DNA from: Pontederia crassipes
Lineage: Eukaryota > Streptophyta > Magnoliopsida > Commelinales > Pontederiaceae
Assembly: GCA_030549335.1 (NCBI GenBank)
Contig: CM060188.1
Coordinates: 42,373,696 to 42,437,695, forward strand
Reading direction: 5' to 3'
DNA: 64,000 bases
The first letter of the stretch is position 1; every line of letters begins with the position of its first letter. Below the pieces are notes generated by a model that made no database searches, was not told the origin of the DNA, and saw only the letters and a list, made by a program, of their open reading frames with translations. Of this stretch, positions 53,625 through 64,000 are shown in pieces. The translations under genes and the position numbers were made by a program.

Positions 53625-54638
53625 TGGATTTAATGGGATTCCTCTCCCCTTAAGGTGAACGTGAGGGTTAGGAGCGGTTCAGGAAAAAAACCGTCGGTTC
53701 GCGGTGAAAAAAATCGAAGTGAGGGGTCGGCGGGGACGAGGTCGTTCGGCAGATCATGCCATCTTTGCCATCGGCTTTCGGGGCAGGGATGGTGAGGACG
53801 ACAACGAACGTGAATCCGCGACCGGGGCGGCAACGGTTTCGTGGCGGGGACGATGATAGAGTCGGCCGCCTGCGCCAGATCGGATGCCGAGCGGCAGGAT
53901 CTGGTCGCCCGCAGCCAGATCCGACAGCTGGGCAGCCAGATCCGGTCGTCCGCGCTAGATCGGCCGCTGATCCGGTCGCCCGCGCCAGATCGGACGCCGA
54001 GCGATCGAATCTGGTCATCCGCAGCCAGATCCGACCACCCGTGCCAGATCGGATGCCGAGCGGTCGGATCTGGTCGCCCGCAGCTAGATCCGGCCGTCGG
54101 CGGCCAGATCCAGCCGCCCGCGCCAGATCGGCCGCTGGGAGGCCCGATCCGGCCGCCCGCGCTAGATCGGACGCCGAGCGGCCGGATCCGGCCGCTAGGC
54201 AGCTAGATCCAACTGTTCGTGCCAGATCGATCGTCGAGCGGTCGGATCCGGCCACCCGTGCCACATCGGATGTCGAGCGGCCAAATCCGGCCGCCCGCAG
54301 CCAGATCGGCCGTCCGGCGGCCATCGTGAGAGAGGGGGAGGGAACGGGAAAGCTGCCGAGAGAAGAGAGAAGGAGAGGGAGAGGGAGCAGGAACGGGAAA
54401 GCTGCCGGTGAGAACGCGAAAGCTGCCGGAGAGGGAGAGGGAAAGAGGGAGGGAGAAGAGAGAGGGAGAGGGAGCGGGAGAGAGAGGTGGGGGGTTTACG
54501 ATCGGTTCGAGCGATTTGAGAGGGGGGACGGTTCGAGCAGTTTTTTTAACCCCTGAACCGCACTCATCATCCACGCCCGTCGGATCTCCATCCGACGGGC
54601 GCGGATGGGAGGAGGGGGTTCCTCCCCTCATTAAATCA
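53625..54638. mobile_element. GC-rich repeat-bearing element, type uncertain
   Basis: The outer sequences 'gatttaatgggattcctctcccc' and (inverted) 'gatttaatgaggggaggaacc' are similar only over the first 9-11 bases, so the boundaries are tentative. Inside, 53860-54320 is a minisatellite of about 33-36 bp units ('gccagatcggacgccgagcggtcggatccggtcgcccgc') and 54330-54490 is a purine-rich GA tract. At 54570-54600 'cgcccgtcgga-tctcca-tccgacgggcg' is a perfect hairpin. The long frames on both strands are repeat-derived. Confidence 0.45.
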
Positions 54639-56300
54639 TATATATATATATGTATATGTATATGTATATGAAATTTCAATGGTTCATCAAACAAAATAAA
54701 TAGATGTTAAACTAGAGTCTCTTGATATTTCATTCATAGTGCTTGCCTATTTCATCATTTTTATTCCTATTATTATCTTCATTTCAATCTCCAAGGTATT
54801 AAAAAAGATGATATAATAAATTCACAAAAGTTTCAAACGTTCACAAACTTAAAACACATGACAAATTTAATTCATATGAAGATAACATATTATATGAAGA
54901 AACCAAACTAGAAAATTTGAACCCCCAATTTCTTTTGCAAATTCTTCTTGAATCATACTCGAAAGCTCATTATAATTAAGTTCTACTTATCCTTCTTATT
55001 CTTTTTCCACAATCCAAAACTCAGTTTTCTCAACAGACTCATAATAAATTGGATCATAAGACATTGTGAATAATAATATGACAAAAACATTTAATGCAAA
55101 AACTAAAGTAATAAACATTGTTTAATAATAACTTACCTATTTTTCAAGTGCAAATTACAGTGAACATAAAACAATATGATATTGGCAAAAGGAATATGCT
55201 GCGCCTCCATAATGCTGCTGTAACTTACGGCCTCATCTTAGCCCTTCGTATAGCATTTCATCAACGCACACGATCTTGTCCTCGTACTTCGATTTTCTTC
55301 CCCTAGTCCAAAGAATTAAGACCCTCAAGCAGGAGAGAGCAAGGACAAGAGCTAGCGCCTCCAAGTTCCTATGATCAAGGCAGAGATCAACAACTATACT
55401 GTTGGCTCAAGATCGACGAAGACAACACCTGCCTCACTGAAGAACGAGCTGGAAATGCGCCTCCTCCATCGCTGCCTCCAGCGAACCAGCAAGGCCTCCT
55501 GGGACGCCTAATGCGCCATCGTCGGAGGTTTCTCAGGAATGTCGAATCTAGCAAAATCCACGGCCAGGGAACATATTTAATTCCATTATTGTTTTGTTTT
55601 TTTAATCCACGTCTTGTTGGCGTCAGAGATCATCTTGTGCTCTTTTTACTTTTTTGGCTTATGCAAGTGATTTCTTTTTAAAAGTAAAGTAAGATTAGAG
55701 AATGAGACAGATGAAATTTTCTGTTCAAAAAGATGAAATGAGAGATATTGTGGATTGAGGGGGAAAACAGAGTTTTCTAACAAAAAAAAAAAAGATGAAA
55801 TGAGACAGCAGAGAGAAATGGCAATTGAAATGAGAGAGGAGAGAAGGAGAGATTGGGGAACGAGAGATATAGGATGCTTTCCCTGCAAAAAAGGAGGAAA
55901 TGGCATATGAACGCTCTCCGGCGGCGAATCTCCTGAGGGAGGATTTTGGGGGCCGTTCGATGATATTCACGAAAGAAGAAAAAAATGAAAAGCCCAAGAT
56001 GAGAATGGTTGGATAAATATCGATCGTTCATTCAAATCTAACGGTAAAAATTCTTTTGCTGTAGATTACAGCTATATTAGAAGCTGTATACTCAGCGACC
56101 CCATATCATATAATCTTTGATACTTCAATCTATTTCCACTTTTAATATAGAGGTGTTCAAATACATTTCAATCATGCATATTAGGAATCTTTATAACCAA
56201 CCTTTGCATATTAGAAACATCATAACCAAATAATCTTCACCATTCATCTTTTTTGGGCAAATGAATTATCACAACTTTTTTGGGTAAATGAATTATCACA
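54639..56300. other. Intergenic, no gene recognised
   Basis: AT-rich start with a (TA)/(TATG) run at 54637-54670, a moderately GC-rich stretch at 55300-55560, and a purine-rich stretch at 55680-55880. I recognise nothing coding. Confidence 0.35.
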
Positions 56301-57720
56301 TAACTTATCAACAATATTATACACCACTCGTGATATTAGGCTCCTCACACAAGGTGGATTCACTATATTGAAAAATGAGATTAAAAAAAATATGCCGTTA
56401 CATGGAGGTCTTGGTACAACATGTGGTCCTATTTACTATCTATAATATTGATGTAGGAACATACAACTTGTTTTTATTTTTTAATATATTCATAATTATA
56501 GAGAGCTCCTTATACATGGCATCATAATGTAACACAAAGATGATTTTTCATCACTGTCACAAAAGCCTTAACAAGCATACGAGTAGCATCATGATCTTTA
56601 TAATCATCAAGCAATTGTTTCAAAATGTTTCATCTAACATGATCTATTATATTTTTTCTATTAAATTTTAGGAATTATTTAAAATCAGGTGACAATATTT
56701 TATAAAGCAATAAAAATAATTTCAAAATGAGTTGCGTCGGGAATAAATTTTGCCAATCTTCTCTCTTTCTTAGTCAATTTAGAGACATATTGAGATTGTA
56801 TATAAATATTGTCACTTAGAAGCAAGAAGAGTAAGACTTTTCATTATGGGCATATTTAATATCTTTTAATATAAAATTGACACAGTGAGCAACACAACCC
56901 AAAAGTAAAAGGATAGTTGTCCATAAACTTAAATTATGTAGTCTTATAATTTGCTTCATTATATGTCACCATATGAACCACATTATAGTATCAAATCATT
57001 TCACAATTTCACTAAAAAAATTGCTTAAATATTATGCATTTGTGTAAATATAAAAAGTATCACAATATTTGATAAACGAAATTTCCTTTGGACAATACAC
57101 TAAAAAAATAATCAAAGTCCTTCGCGTTTATTTGTCCAACCATACCCCAATATGGTGTCGTCAGTATCTACCCATATGTTTCTAAAGAAGTCAATAATCA
57201 ACTTCACATGGAGCTTAACATCATTTAATAAATTGACACGGTAAGTATGATAAGAGGGTGTTTATATACATGAATAATGCTAATTGCTTTATTAATAACA
57301 ACTAGAAATAAAGTGAAATGCAAGCATTGAAAGAAACCTAAGCATAAAAAAAATCATAATTCAAAATCTAAGTATGTGTCGTTCCATTTTTTCTTACTGC
57401 ATGCAAGCTTTCATACTAGATTGAGAGGCATTACTTGCATATGTTTTACAATATCATTCAATCTTAGGTGAAGTTGTTTCCTTCCTATAGAAGCTTTATT
57501 GTCATATCTTTCATCCATTGTGAAGTCTTCACTTAAATTTTTAATGTCTAATCAAACTTTGAAAGGAACCTTTTTGCATGACTCAATATTTTCCTTGGTC
57601 CATTTTTTTAATGGAATCCACATGTCAAAAACTTCTTTCTTGGGCATTTGTTTTCTCACTAGCATACTTCCATGCTCCATATTTTTTTCCACTTATTGAA
57701 TGACCAATGCAAAGAGTTGT
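56300..57720 (-). pseudogene. hAT transposase relic (hAT-3), related to hAT-1
   Basis: The - strand reads, from 57710 down: a BED-like start (KKIWSMEVC), then VNLLNDVKLHVKLIIDFFRN and IWVDTDDTILGYGWTNKREG at about 57230-57110, the DUF659 signature also seen in hAT-1 (GCTIMGDGWIDQ). NVVHMVTYNEANYK follows at about 56995, then LTKKERRLAKFIPDATHFEI at about 56770. The frame is broken throughout. No terminal repeats could be assigned. It is more decayed than hAT-1. Confidence 0.72.
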
Positions 57721-58336
57721 AGAAGATTTTTGCATATGATTCTTGTTAAAAAAAAGGAAATTAAAAGTTGTGCAATAATCGCATTATTATTACTTTTGTT
57801 AGCATGTTAATGAGAAGTTATAAATTGTATGCATATATGGACATAAAAAAATGAATTAAAATTAAAGATATTCATGTTAAGTATATGATTTATGTGAGCT
57901 AATATGATTATATGATAATTACGAGAAAACTGAACAAAATTAAGATCGACTTGAGTAAAAAAACAAAGACTTAAATAAATTATTGCTGCCTTTTTAGGAT
58001 AAAAGGAAAAGAATTAGTAAAATACTATTCTCGTAAAAAAATGAAAGTGGATAATGTATAAAGAAAAGTGTAAAAGAAAAAAATATTGCTCAACCCCAAA
58101 CAATTATGACTAAGATAGACTATAGTACATAAAATTTGATTTCTAATAATGAAATATATAATTAAAAAAAATAAAAAAAACTAATGTACAAGAAATCAAA
58201 TTGTACACATGTTAAATGCTTGGCCTTAAATAGATCACATTTTTTTCAAATGGTCATACATGTACAACAAAAAGTGCATGGACATGGCGATCTCATAGGA
58301 GTAGGGTCTAGGGATCACATAAGACCACACTATTTT
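57721..58336. other. Intergenic, AT-rich, no gene
   Basis: Low-GC sequence with A-runs. Nothing recognisable. Confidence 0.4.
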
Positions 58337-58345
58337 TATTCATAT

Positions 58346-59514
58346 GGGTTAAATGGTTGTCCCCCCTAAGCTCACTATCGTTGGATGGCAAATGGAGGGC
58401 AGGTGCGATTTAGGTAATTCAGCGTGAGAGGACCCCCATCCGGTTCAAGAATGAGATTGGTATTGGTTCAAGTCGAAGGACCATCGTTGACCACGAGTCG
58501 TCATCCTTGAGCACGGTGCAGGACAACACTCAACAGTTGTCGGCCAGGTCTGCGCACGACGGGAGGAGATCCTCTGCTTCTCACCCACAGGCGGCATTGG
58601 GAAAGGATCACCACCTGTTCTTCCCACAACTACATGGCCAATACGGAGTCCTCGAGAGCGAAAGCTCGATCGCAGAGTGCGCCCAAACAATGGCCGACGG
58701 ATGCATACGAGAGGCCTCCGAACAGGAGGACGGGGCTGGCAGAAGGAACCGGAGGTGATATGAGGAGCTCTCAGATGCAGCAATCGTCTTTGCACGATGG
58801 ATCATCCACTGACGATCATGCCCTAGGCGACGCTCACCGGAGACATCAATCCTGTCCCCCACGACCTTCGCAATCGTTGATCCTCCTCTGACATTGTCAA
58901 GTTGACCCCTCGCACCGCCGAGGCCGACCTCCTCTGACATCTTCGCGGATCTATTGCTGGTTGCCTATGGTTGCTTCAAATTCCTCATCATCGTCGTTGT
59001 CGTCCTTTCTGTCTACATCTCATTGCGCAACGTCATCGACAATTGTGCCCTAGACGACGCTCACCGACGACGTCGATCCTCGCCCTTGTGACCCTCTCCG
59101 ACCTCTCTCACCGCTGAGGCCAACCTCCTTTGACATCCTCGCGGTGACCTCATCCGACGATGCCTCCTCGTGCACCGCCGACTTCGATTTCCTCGTGCAC
59201 CGTCGACTCTGACCTCCTCCGACATCCTCGTGGTGACCTCCTCCAACGCCGGCTTCCTCGCGCACTATCGACACTAATCTCCTCGCTTACCGTCAAGGCC
59301 GTCCTCCTCAGGCATCCTCGCGGTGACCTCCGACGCTGGCTTCCTTGTGCACCATCGACAAAGAGGCTCGCCGGAGGTGAAGAAAAATTGGTCTGGTAAA
59401 AGACGAAGACTAGTTTTGTAAAATGTAAACTATCTAGGAATCACACACATTCCATCTAACCATACATGTGCCATCCGAGGACAGCTGAGCTTAGGGGGGA
59501 TAACCATTAAACCC
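58346..59514. mobile_element. Mutator-like element (Pack-MULE-like) with perfect 9-bp duplication
   Basis: The left end GGGTTAAATGGTTGTCCCCC plus CTAAGCTCA and the right end, inverted, GGGTTTAATGGTTATCCCCC plus CTAAGCTCA match at 27 of 29 bases. TATTCATAT stands directly outside both ends (58337-58345 and 59515-59523): a 9-bp duplication is diagnostic for Mutator-type insertion. The 1.17 kb element has no transposase. Its interior (58440-59400) is strongly GC-rich compared with both flanks. The right half has repeated units encoding 'DLLRHPRGDL'-like peptides (frame 59160-59399). I could not identify the source of the cargo. Confidence 0.88.
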
Positions 59515-59523
59515 TATTCATAT

Positions 59524-60180
59524 ATATTATACATAAAACTTTAAAAAAAAAGTCTAACTTGCCTTTGGAATATGTATGTCATGAACTCAAAAAGGTTTTT
59601 TTTATATAAAAAAATAAACATGAAAAAAAATTAAATATCATAAAATAACAAACAAAAAAAAAAACTAGAGCACCCACAGGATGTCACATAGCAATGATCG
59701 TTCAAGAATGACTTTGTGAAGTGACTTTATGAAACAAGAGAGATCAATCTAGTCAGAAAAAAAAAAAGACCTGCACAAGCATATTAACTTTCTTTCATAT
59801 CAAGAGGATGCCTCTGGTTTTAAACTTTAGAGCAAGGCCATGGAGAAGTGAACCGGTGGCTACTATTCTTTCATTTTTCTTTAATGTTTTTCAAGAATAC
59901 AAAAGCCTCAGGAAAATATCCAATATTATTAAAATTTTATTTTAACCGAATTAAATCAGCTCGGGTGATCCAACCGGTTCTTTAGGTTCGGTTCATTCGA
60001 TTTCTTAACAATTCCTATTTTTAATATTGAGTCCGCACGCGGTTCAACTAGTTCCATAGGCCGATTCGAACCAATTGATTCCTCATATCACTTGTGTACA
60101 TCAATTATTTTGCGTTATTATTCTAAATAATAATAATATTATTATACAAAATTAATTAAATTTATTCACGTGCGTCCACC
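59524..60180. other. Spacer upstream of the MRS2-type gene, with a hAT-end relic
   Basis: 59530-59930 has no recognisable content beyond A-runs. 59930-60080 ('tattaaaattttattttaaccgaatt', 'ccaaccggttctttaggttcggttc') resembles the right end of hAT-1 and is probably a hAT-derived relic. Confidence 0.4.
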
Positions 60181-60340
60181 GCCTTTTTTATTCCCTAAAT
60201 TTGGCAAGGAAAAAAGGAGTGGGTAATAAAAAAGAGACACTCTCTCTCTTCTTGCCTTCTACCGGCCGTTTCGATCGTGTGCTTTGCACCACTGGACGCC
60301 GGCGGAGATGTGAGCTCCGGCGCCGGAGACGGCGACGGGG
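60181..60340 (+). promoter_or_regulatory. Presumed promoter / 5' UTR region of the MRS2-type gene
   Basis: Directly upstream of the start codon, an AT-rich region passes abruptly into a CT-rich stretch ('cactctctctcttcttgccttctacc', 60238-60263) and a GC-rich 5' UTR. Pyrimidine patches are common near plant transcription starts. No clear TATA box at a fixed distance; the start site is not defined. Confidence 0.4.
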
Positions 60341-63300
60341 ATGGCGAGGGAGACGGCGATGGTGGCGGTGGGGGCGGCAGAAAGAGGTGGGAAGAAGAAA
60401 ACAGGTGCTGGGACTGCGTCGCGAAGCTGGATACTGGTGGACTCGAGCGGGGAGGAGACGATCCTGGACGCGGACAAGTACGCGATCATGCAACGTGTGC
60501 AGATTCATGCCCGCGACCTCCGCATCCTCGATCCCCTCCTTTCCTACCCGTCCACCATCCTCGGTCGCGAGCGCGCCATCGTCCTTAATCTCGAAGTGCG
60601 TTCGATACTTAAATTCTTTTTTCAATTTCTTCATTTAGATCTCATTGGAAGTGTCTCGTTTAAAATTTGATTTTGGAGTTTTTCGTTTTAAAATCTGAAC
60701 TGAATTTTTGTGAAGTCTTTTGATTCCTATTTCATTCTAATATAATATTCTGTCCTAATCTCCACGCTCGTTTCCACTTGATTTGATCTCGGAATCTGGG
60801 GGATTTCAGCACATCAAGGCGATCATCACTGCCGATGAGGTATTCATGCAAATCTCATGTTTTTCCATGTAATTTTTGAGTTTTTCTTCCAACTTTTGTC
60901 ACTGTCTCAGAATGAGTTTTTTTTTTTTAAAAAAAAACTTGAAAAAAACCAATGATGTTAGTATTTTTGGAACATGAGCTTAGGAGGCCTATTAGTCCTT
61001 TTTCATTTGCATGTTTTATTCCTGCTTAAATTTTGTAGTTACCATACGTCTTGCAGCTGAAACCTTTGAAAGTGCTTGAAATTGTAAATCCCTACTCAAG
61101 GAAAGTCTCTTAGTTCAAGTTCTTGTTGATGTAAATTTAATTCCATGCAAAATAAAAATTTGCTTCCCTTTATGTGAACTTGTGTTTTCTAATCTCATTT
61201 CAACTGGATTGTAAGGCAGATTTCTGGCAAAGGCTTTTTTTCTGTATGAGACTATATAAAGCTTGGCTTTTATGTTGTTTATTGGCAGTCATCTTGCACA
61301 CCTATATAAACTAGAAATAGGAAACTCTCTCAAGCTATGTTTTTTCTTTGATATGTAATCTTTGAAGTCTACTCTTTGACTTACCTTATGTTTTGATTGT
61401 TTACACTAGATAATAACATGTTTTTTTATTAATTTTTCGTTCATAAGCTGGGATTTCATAACTGGAATTTGAACTTTCTTTGTGGAGTTTGTGGCAAAGT
61501 TTTCTGTTGCTTCGGACAGCATTGAGATCCTAATAACCAGTAGCATTTTCTCTTTTGACTTTTTTCTGAAAGAAACAAGAATTTTACATTTGTGCTTGAC
61601 AAATTTGTGTAACTTCCTTAGCCTTGCTCTCTTTTTTTAAATAATATTTTGTATTACTATTCTGATCTAAAGTGTAATATATTTCAGGTACTGCTCAGAG
61701 ATCCTATGGAGGAAAATGTGATTCCCATAGTTGAAGAACTACGTAGGCGCTTGCCCTCTTCAAATCTTGTAAATCAAGGACAAGGTGAAGGGAAGGAGAA
61801 TTTCAACATGCAACATGATGCTGAAGCTGTTGAGGAAGATGGTATGTTGTATTGAGATGTTATTTTCCTTAACTTTTTAACTTTACTATTTTGTCAGAAA
61901 GAGGAAAAAGGTGAAGCAATTCATAAACTTACAAATTTGGGTATGAGGGAATGTCAGATTTGAGTGTTTGATGAGGAGTGTTTGAGATTCAAGCACATGT
62001 TGTGTCAACATTATTCTTGCGAGTTCAAGTCTTGGTGACTATCTGTGCTTTGGCCCCATTGTGTCCTTTCCTCTAGCCCTCTAAGTTTTAGTGAATATCT
62101 TGTTGCACCTAAATAGCCAAGCTAAGATTTTGACTTCGAGCTGTGTGCGCAAATGACAAATGTGTAGTCAGCTTGGCCTAATGTTGTCTGGGACCGTGCG
62201 TAGCTGCCTGTAGATTCCTCTTGCTGAGTAGCTGCTAGAACAAAGTTAACTGTTCATGCTGGACCCGTTTGCATGGTATGTCAAGATCCGATCAAGTAGT
62301 ATTAGAAGCCCCTCGAAATATGCCAAGTCTATGAGTTTTAAGGCATTTCTGTCATCACTTCAGATTTTGGCAGCAAGAGGGGGCCAGGAGTAGAGATTAT
62401 CATGGTTTAGTTCTCTTGCAGTGCCATCTAGATTCAACGGAACCGTACGATTTTTGCAGGGGAGCGATGAGACATTGAAAATATTGTGCACAACATCACT
62501 TTTTAATCAGCGAATGGAAGGGAGGTTAACATCTTTTATGACTTCCCACTTTCTCTTGATCATTTTCATGTTTCAATTTTCTTTACTTTTGTTACCTTTT
62601 TACATATGTAAATTCTTCACCTGTTTTATGGTCTAATGCAAAGTGGATGACTACCAAACTTTGTAGTCATCCTTACAGTTTTTTTTAAAAGAACATTGTA
62701 TCATCTGTATATTGAAGGAATGGGTTTAGATTGCTTGTGTCACTGTCCAAAGAGAAACCTTGAATGATGCGAACGTTGCATATCAAGAAGGTGCACCGAG
62801 CTAGAATGTCAACTTCCAATACGAAGAACATGGGTGGTGGGGCACCTTGCCGAACCCCATGTTGCAGCTGGACCCATCCGTCCTTAAGTTGCAATCTTCA
62901 AGTTGACTAATCCATTAATCGAGCTAACAGGAACTAAAACAATTGAACTTGTTGCAAAAAGCTTTGAATCAGAAGCTCAGTATTCTGTCATTTTATGTGT
63001 CCCAATGAGACACGAGAGAATTATTGCAATAATCAGCATGTTGTTCTCTTGCTTGTTCGGTGCCACCGCTGGTGGACAACTTACTGGTGAGATAATCCTC
63101 TGGACTCCGGTGTACATACACTGTCGCCGCTTGACAACTCAACCAGTGTTCGTTTGGTGGTGCCGGGGGTGTTCATCTAGACAGGAAACACTCAAATCAA
63201 TAGTTGGAAAAAAAAGGAGGCTGTCCTCATGTGCTCAGGACTGTTGTTTTGTGGTATAAAGGAGACTGTCCTCATGTGCTTAGTAGTATTGTTTTGTGGT

Positions 63301-63929
63301 ATACACTGATCAATTGATGCAGTCTACAGCTTTAAAAGCAGGCAGCAACACATATTATGCCTAAACAATATGTATTAGAAAAGGGATGCTTGATTTCTTG
63401 TTTTGGTTTTAGAACCATGATGAATTAAAATGTTCAAAGAAATACATTTAAAGTACAAAAAAGAGTTTTATTTACTTGCTCATTTATAATTATTGTGTAA
63501 TTAATTTTTTACAAAATATTGTGTAATTAAAGACTCAACTAGATTAATTATATGTTGCCTAAGGTGCCAAGCCTACTGAGATCTGCCATTTTGTTACTCT
63601 AGGGTCCATTATGCATCACTTGTCATGGCTCTGTCCATCTCTTCTTTTCTCGTGTGCATATATAACTTTATTCCTTTATCAATGAAAAGACTTGTGTATA
63701 TATTCATATATGTTGGGTTCTGTTCGTTGTCTGATTTGATACTTCTTGTTACAAGATATGCTACCTTTTGCATTAGTCCAAACAATTATGCTTATCCTCC
63801 ATTGTAGAATCTCCATTTGAATTTCGAGCTCTGGAGGTCGCTTTGGAAGCCATATGTAGCTTCCTTGATGCACGGACTGCTGAATTGGAGACTGCTGCTT
63901 ATCCAGCTTTGGATGAGCTGACTTCTAAG
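60341..63929 (+). CDS. MRS2-like: MRS2/MGT magnesium transporter (CorA-like), N-terminal 187 residues
   Basis: Exons 60341-60595, 60810-60839, 61688-61841 and 63808-63929 join in frame (561 nt); the rest lies beyond the window. The ATG at 60341 gives a short basic, glycine/alanine-rich start and then [89 protein letters not shown] and [20 protein letters not shown]. That is the conserved cytosolic N-domain of plant MRS2/MGT proteins. Family knowledge: they form homopentameric Mg2+ channels with two C-terminal membrane helices and a G-M-N motif, both outside the window. Exon 2 is a 30-nt microexon. Exon 1 and the leader are GC-rich. No break seen. The exact member of the MRS2 family cannot be fixed. 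Confidence 0.93.
60840..61687 (+). other. MRS2 intron 2, no gene
   Basis: T-rich intron ending in ATATTTCAG. No insertion recognised. Confidence 0.7.
62420..62690 (+). mobile_element. LINE 3' end in MRS2 intron 3
   Basis: 'gattcaacggaaccgtacgatttttgca' matches the 'ttcagcggaaccgagtgattttttg' part of the copy at 9076, followed by a 3' UTR and the hairpin 62645-62672 (GGATGACTAC … GTAGTCATCC, perfect 10-bp stem). Same orientation as the gene, decayed. Confidence 0.65.
62690..62900 (-). pseudogene. LINE reverse transcriptase fragment, - strand, in MRS2 intron 3
   Basis: The - strand encodes [20 protein letters not shown], then [12 protein letters not shown] and [11 protein letters not shown], i.e. 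the RT region around G-V-R-Q-G and the catalytic Y-x-D-D box. It begins directly where the oppositely oriented LINE tail ends. Confidence 0.75.
62901..63807 (+). other. MRS2 intron 3, remainder: no gene
   Basis: The 62900-63260 part has an open frame without recognised motifs; 'ggagactgtcctcatgtgct' is doubled at about 63218 and 63261. The intron ends CTCCATTGTAG before the exon at 63808. Confidence 0.5.
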
Positions 63930-64000
63930 GTAAGTAGAGAGATGCAGAGATATTCTTCTGATTACATGTATTAGTTGCTGACTGAATGTAGTGAGTATTA

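Noticed and set aside
53668-54556. Long open frames on both strands of the GC-rich block
   Set aside because: Overlapping frames of 218 and 266 codons follow a 33-36 bp tandem repeat; no domain, and the composition is that of the repeat.
60188-60634. - strand open frame of 148 codons over MRS2 exon 1
   Set aside because: Shadow of the GC-rich first exon; the + strand encodes the conserved MRS2 N-domain.

Overview
This is nuclear DNA of a flowering plant. The evidence is GT-AG spliced genes of plant families, AT-rich introns, a typical plant mix of nested transposable elements (TEs), and a plant-type U2 snRNA fragment. I cannot name the species. The window holds two real genes, both on the + strand and both cut by a window edge, separated by about 37 kb made largely of decayed TEs.

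Gene 1 (1230-23262) is the 3' part of a SABRE/KINKY POINTED-type gene, a giant bridge-like lipid-transfer protein of the FMP27/BLTP2 group. Fourteen exons can be joined by GT-AG junctions into 4359 nt (1452 codons plus stop) with no frame break, so the gene looks functional. Its introns are full of retrotransposons. The 7.5 kb second intron carries an inverted L1-type LINE whose ORF1 is split by a non-autonomous LTR element that itself carries a 5'-truncated LINE. Other introns hold LINE 3' ends, an RTE-type LINE, and a LINE copy with the 5' end of U2 snRNA embedded in it.

Gene 2 (60341 to beyond 63929) is the 5' part of an MRS2/MGT (CorA-like) magnesium transporter gene. Four exons are visible, including a 30-nt microexon.

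The intergenic region reads as follows. 23.3-28.8 kb: AT-rich relics and small MITE-like elements. 28829-34298: a hAT transposon with matching ends, broken transposase, and an insertion carrying two exons of an XB3/XBAT31-like ankyrin-RING gene. 34.9-42.0 kb: a decayed Copia element interrupted by a 1.87 kb solo LTR, with a tandem duplication inside its reverse transcriptase. 42263-48421: a second hAT with a near-perfect 8-bp target duplication, carrying a 3.05 kb CACTA element with a perfect ATA duplication. 49-51.3 kb: a hAT-like MITE and a tandem duplication. 52.35-54.64 kb: a long-inverted-repeat element and a GC-rich minisatellite element. 56.3-57.7 kb: a third hAT transposase relic on the - strand. 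58346-59514: a Mutator-type element with a perfect 9-bp duplication and GC-rich cargo.

The least routine observations are the XB3-like gene fragment, the U2-LINE chimera, the Pack-MULE-like element, and a conserved 3'-terminal hairpin shared by eight LINE tails.
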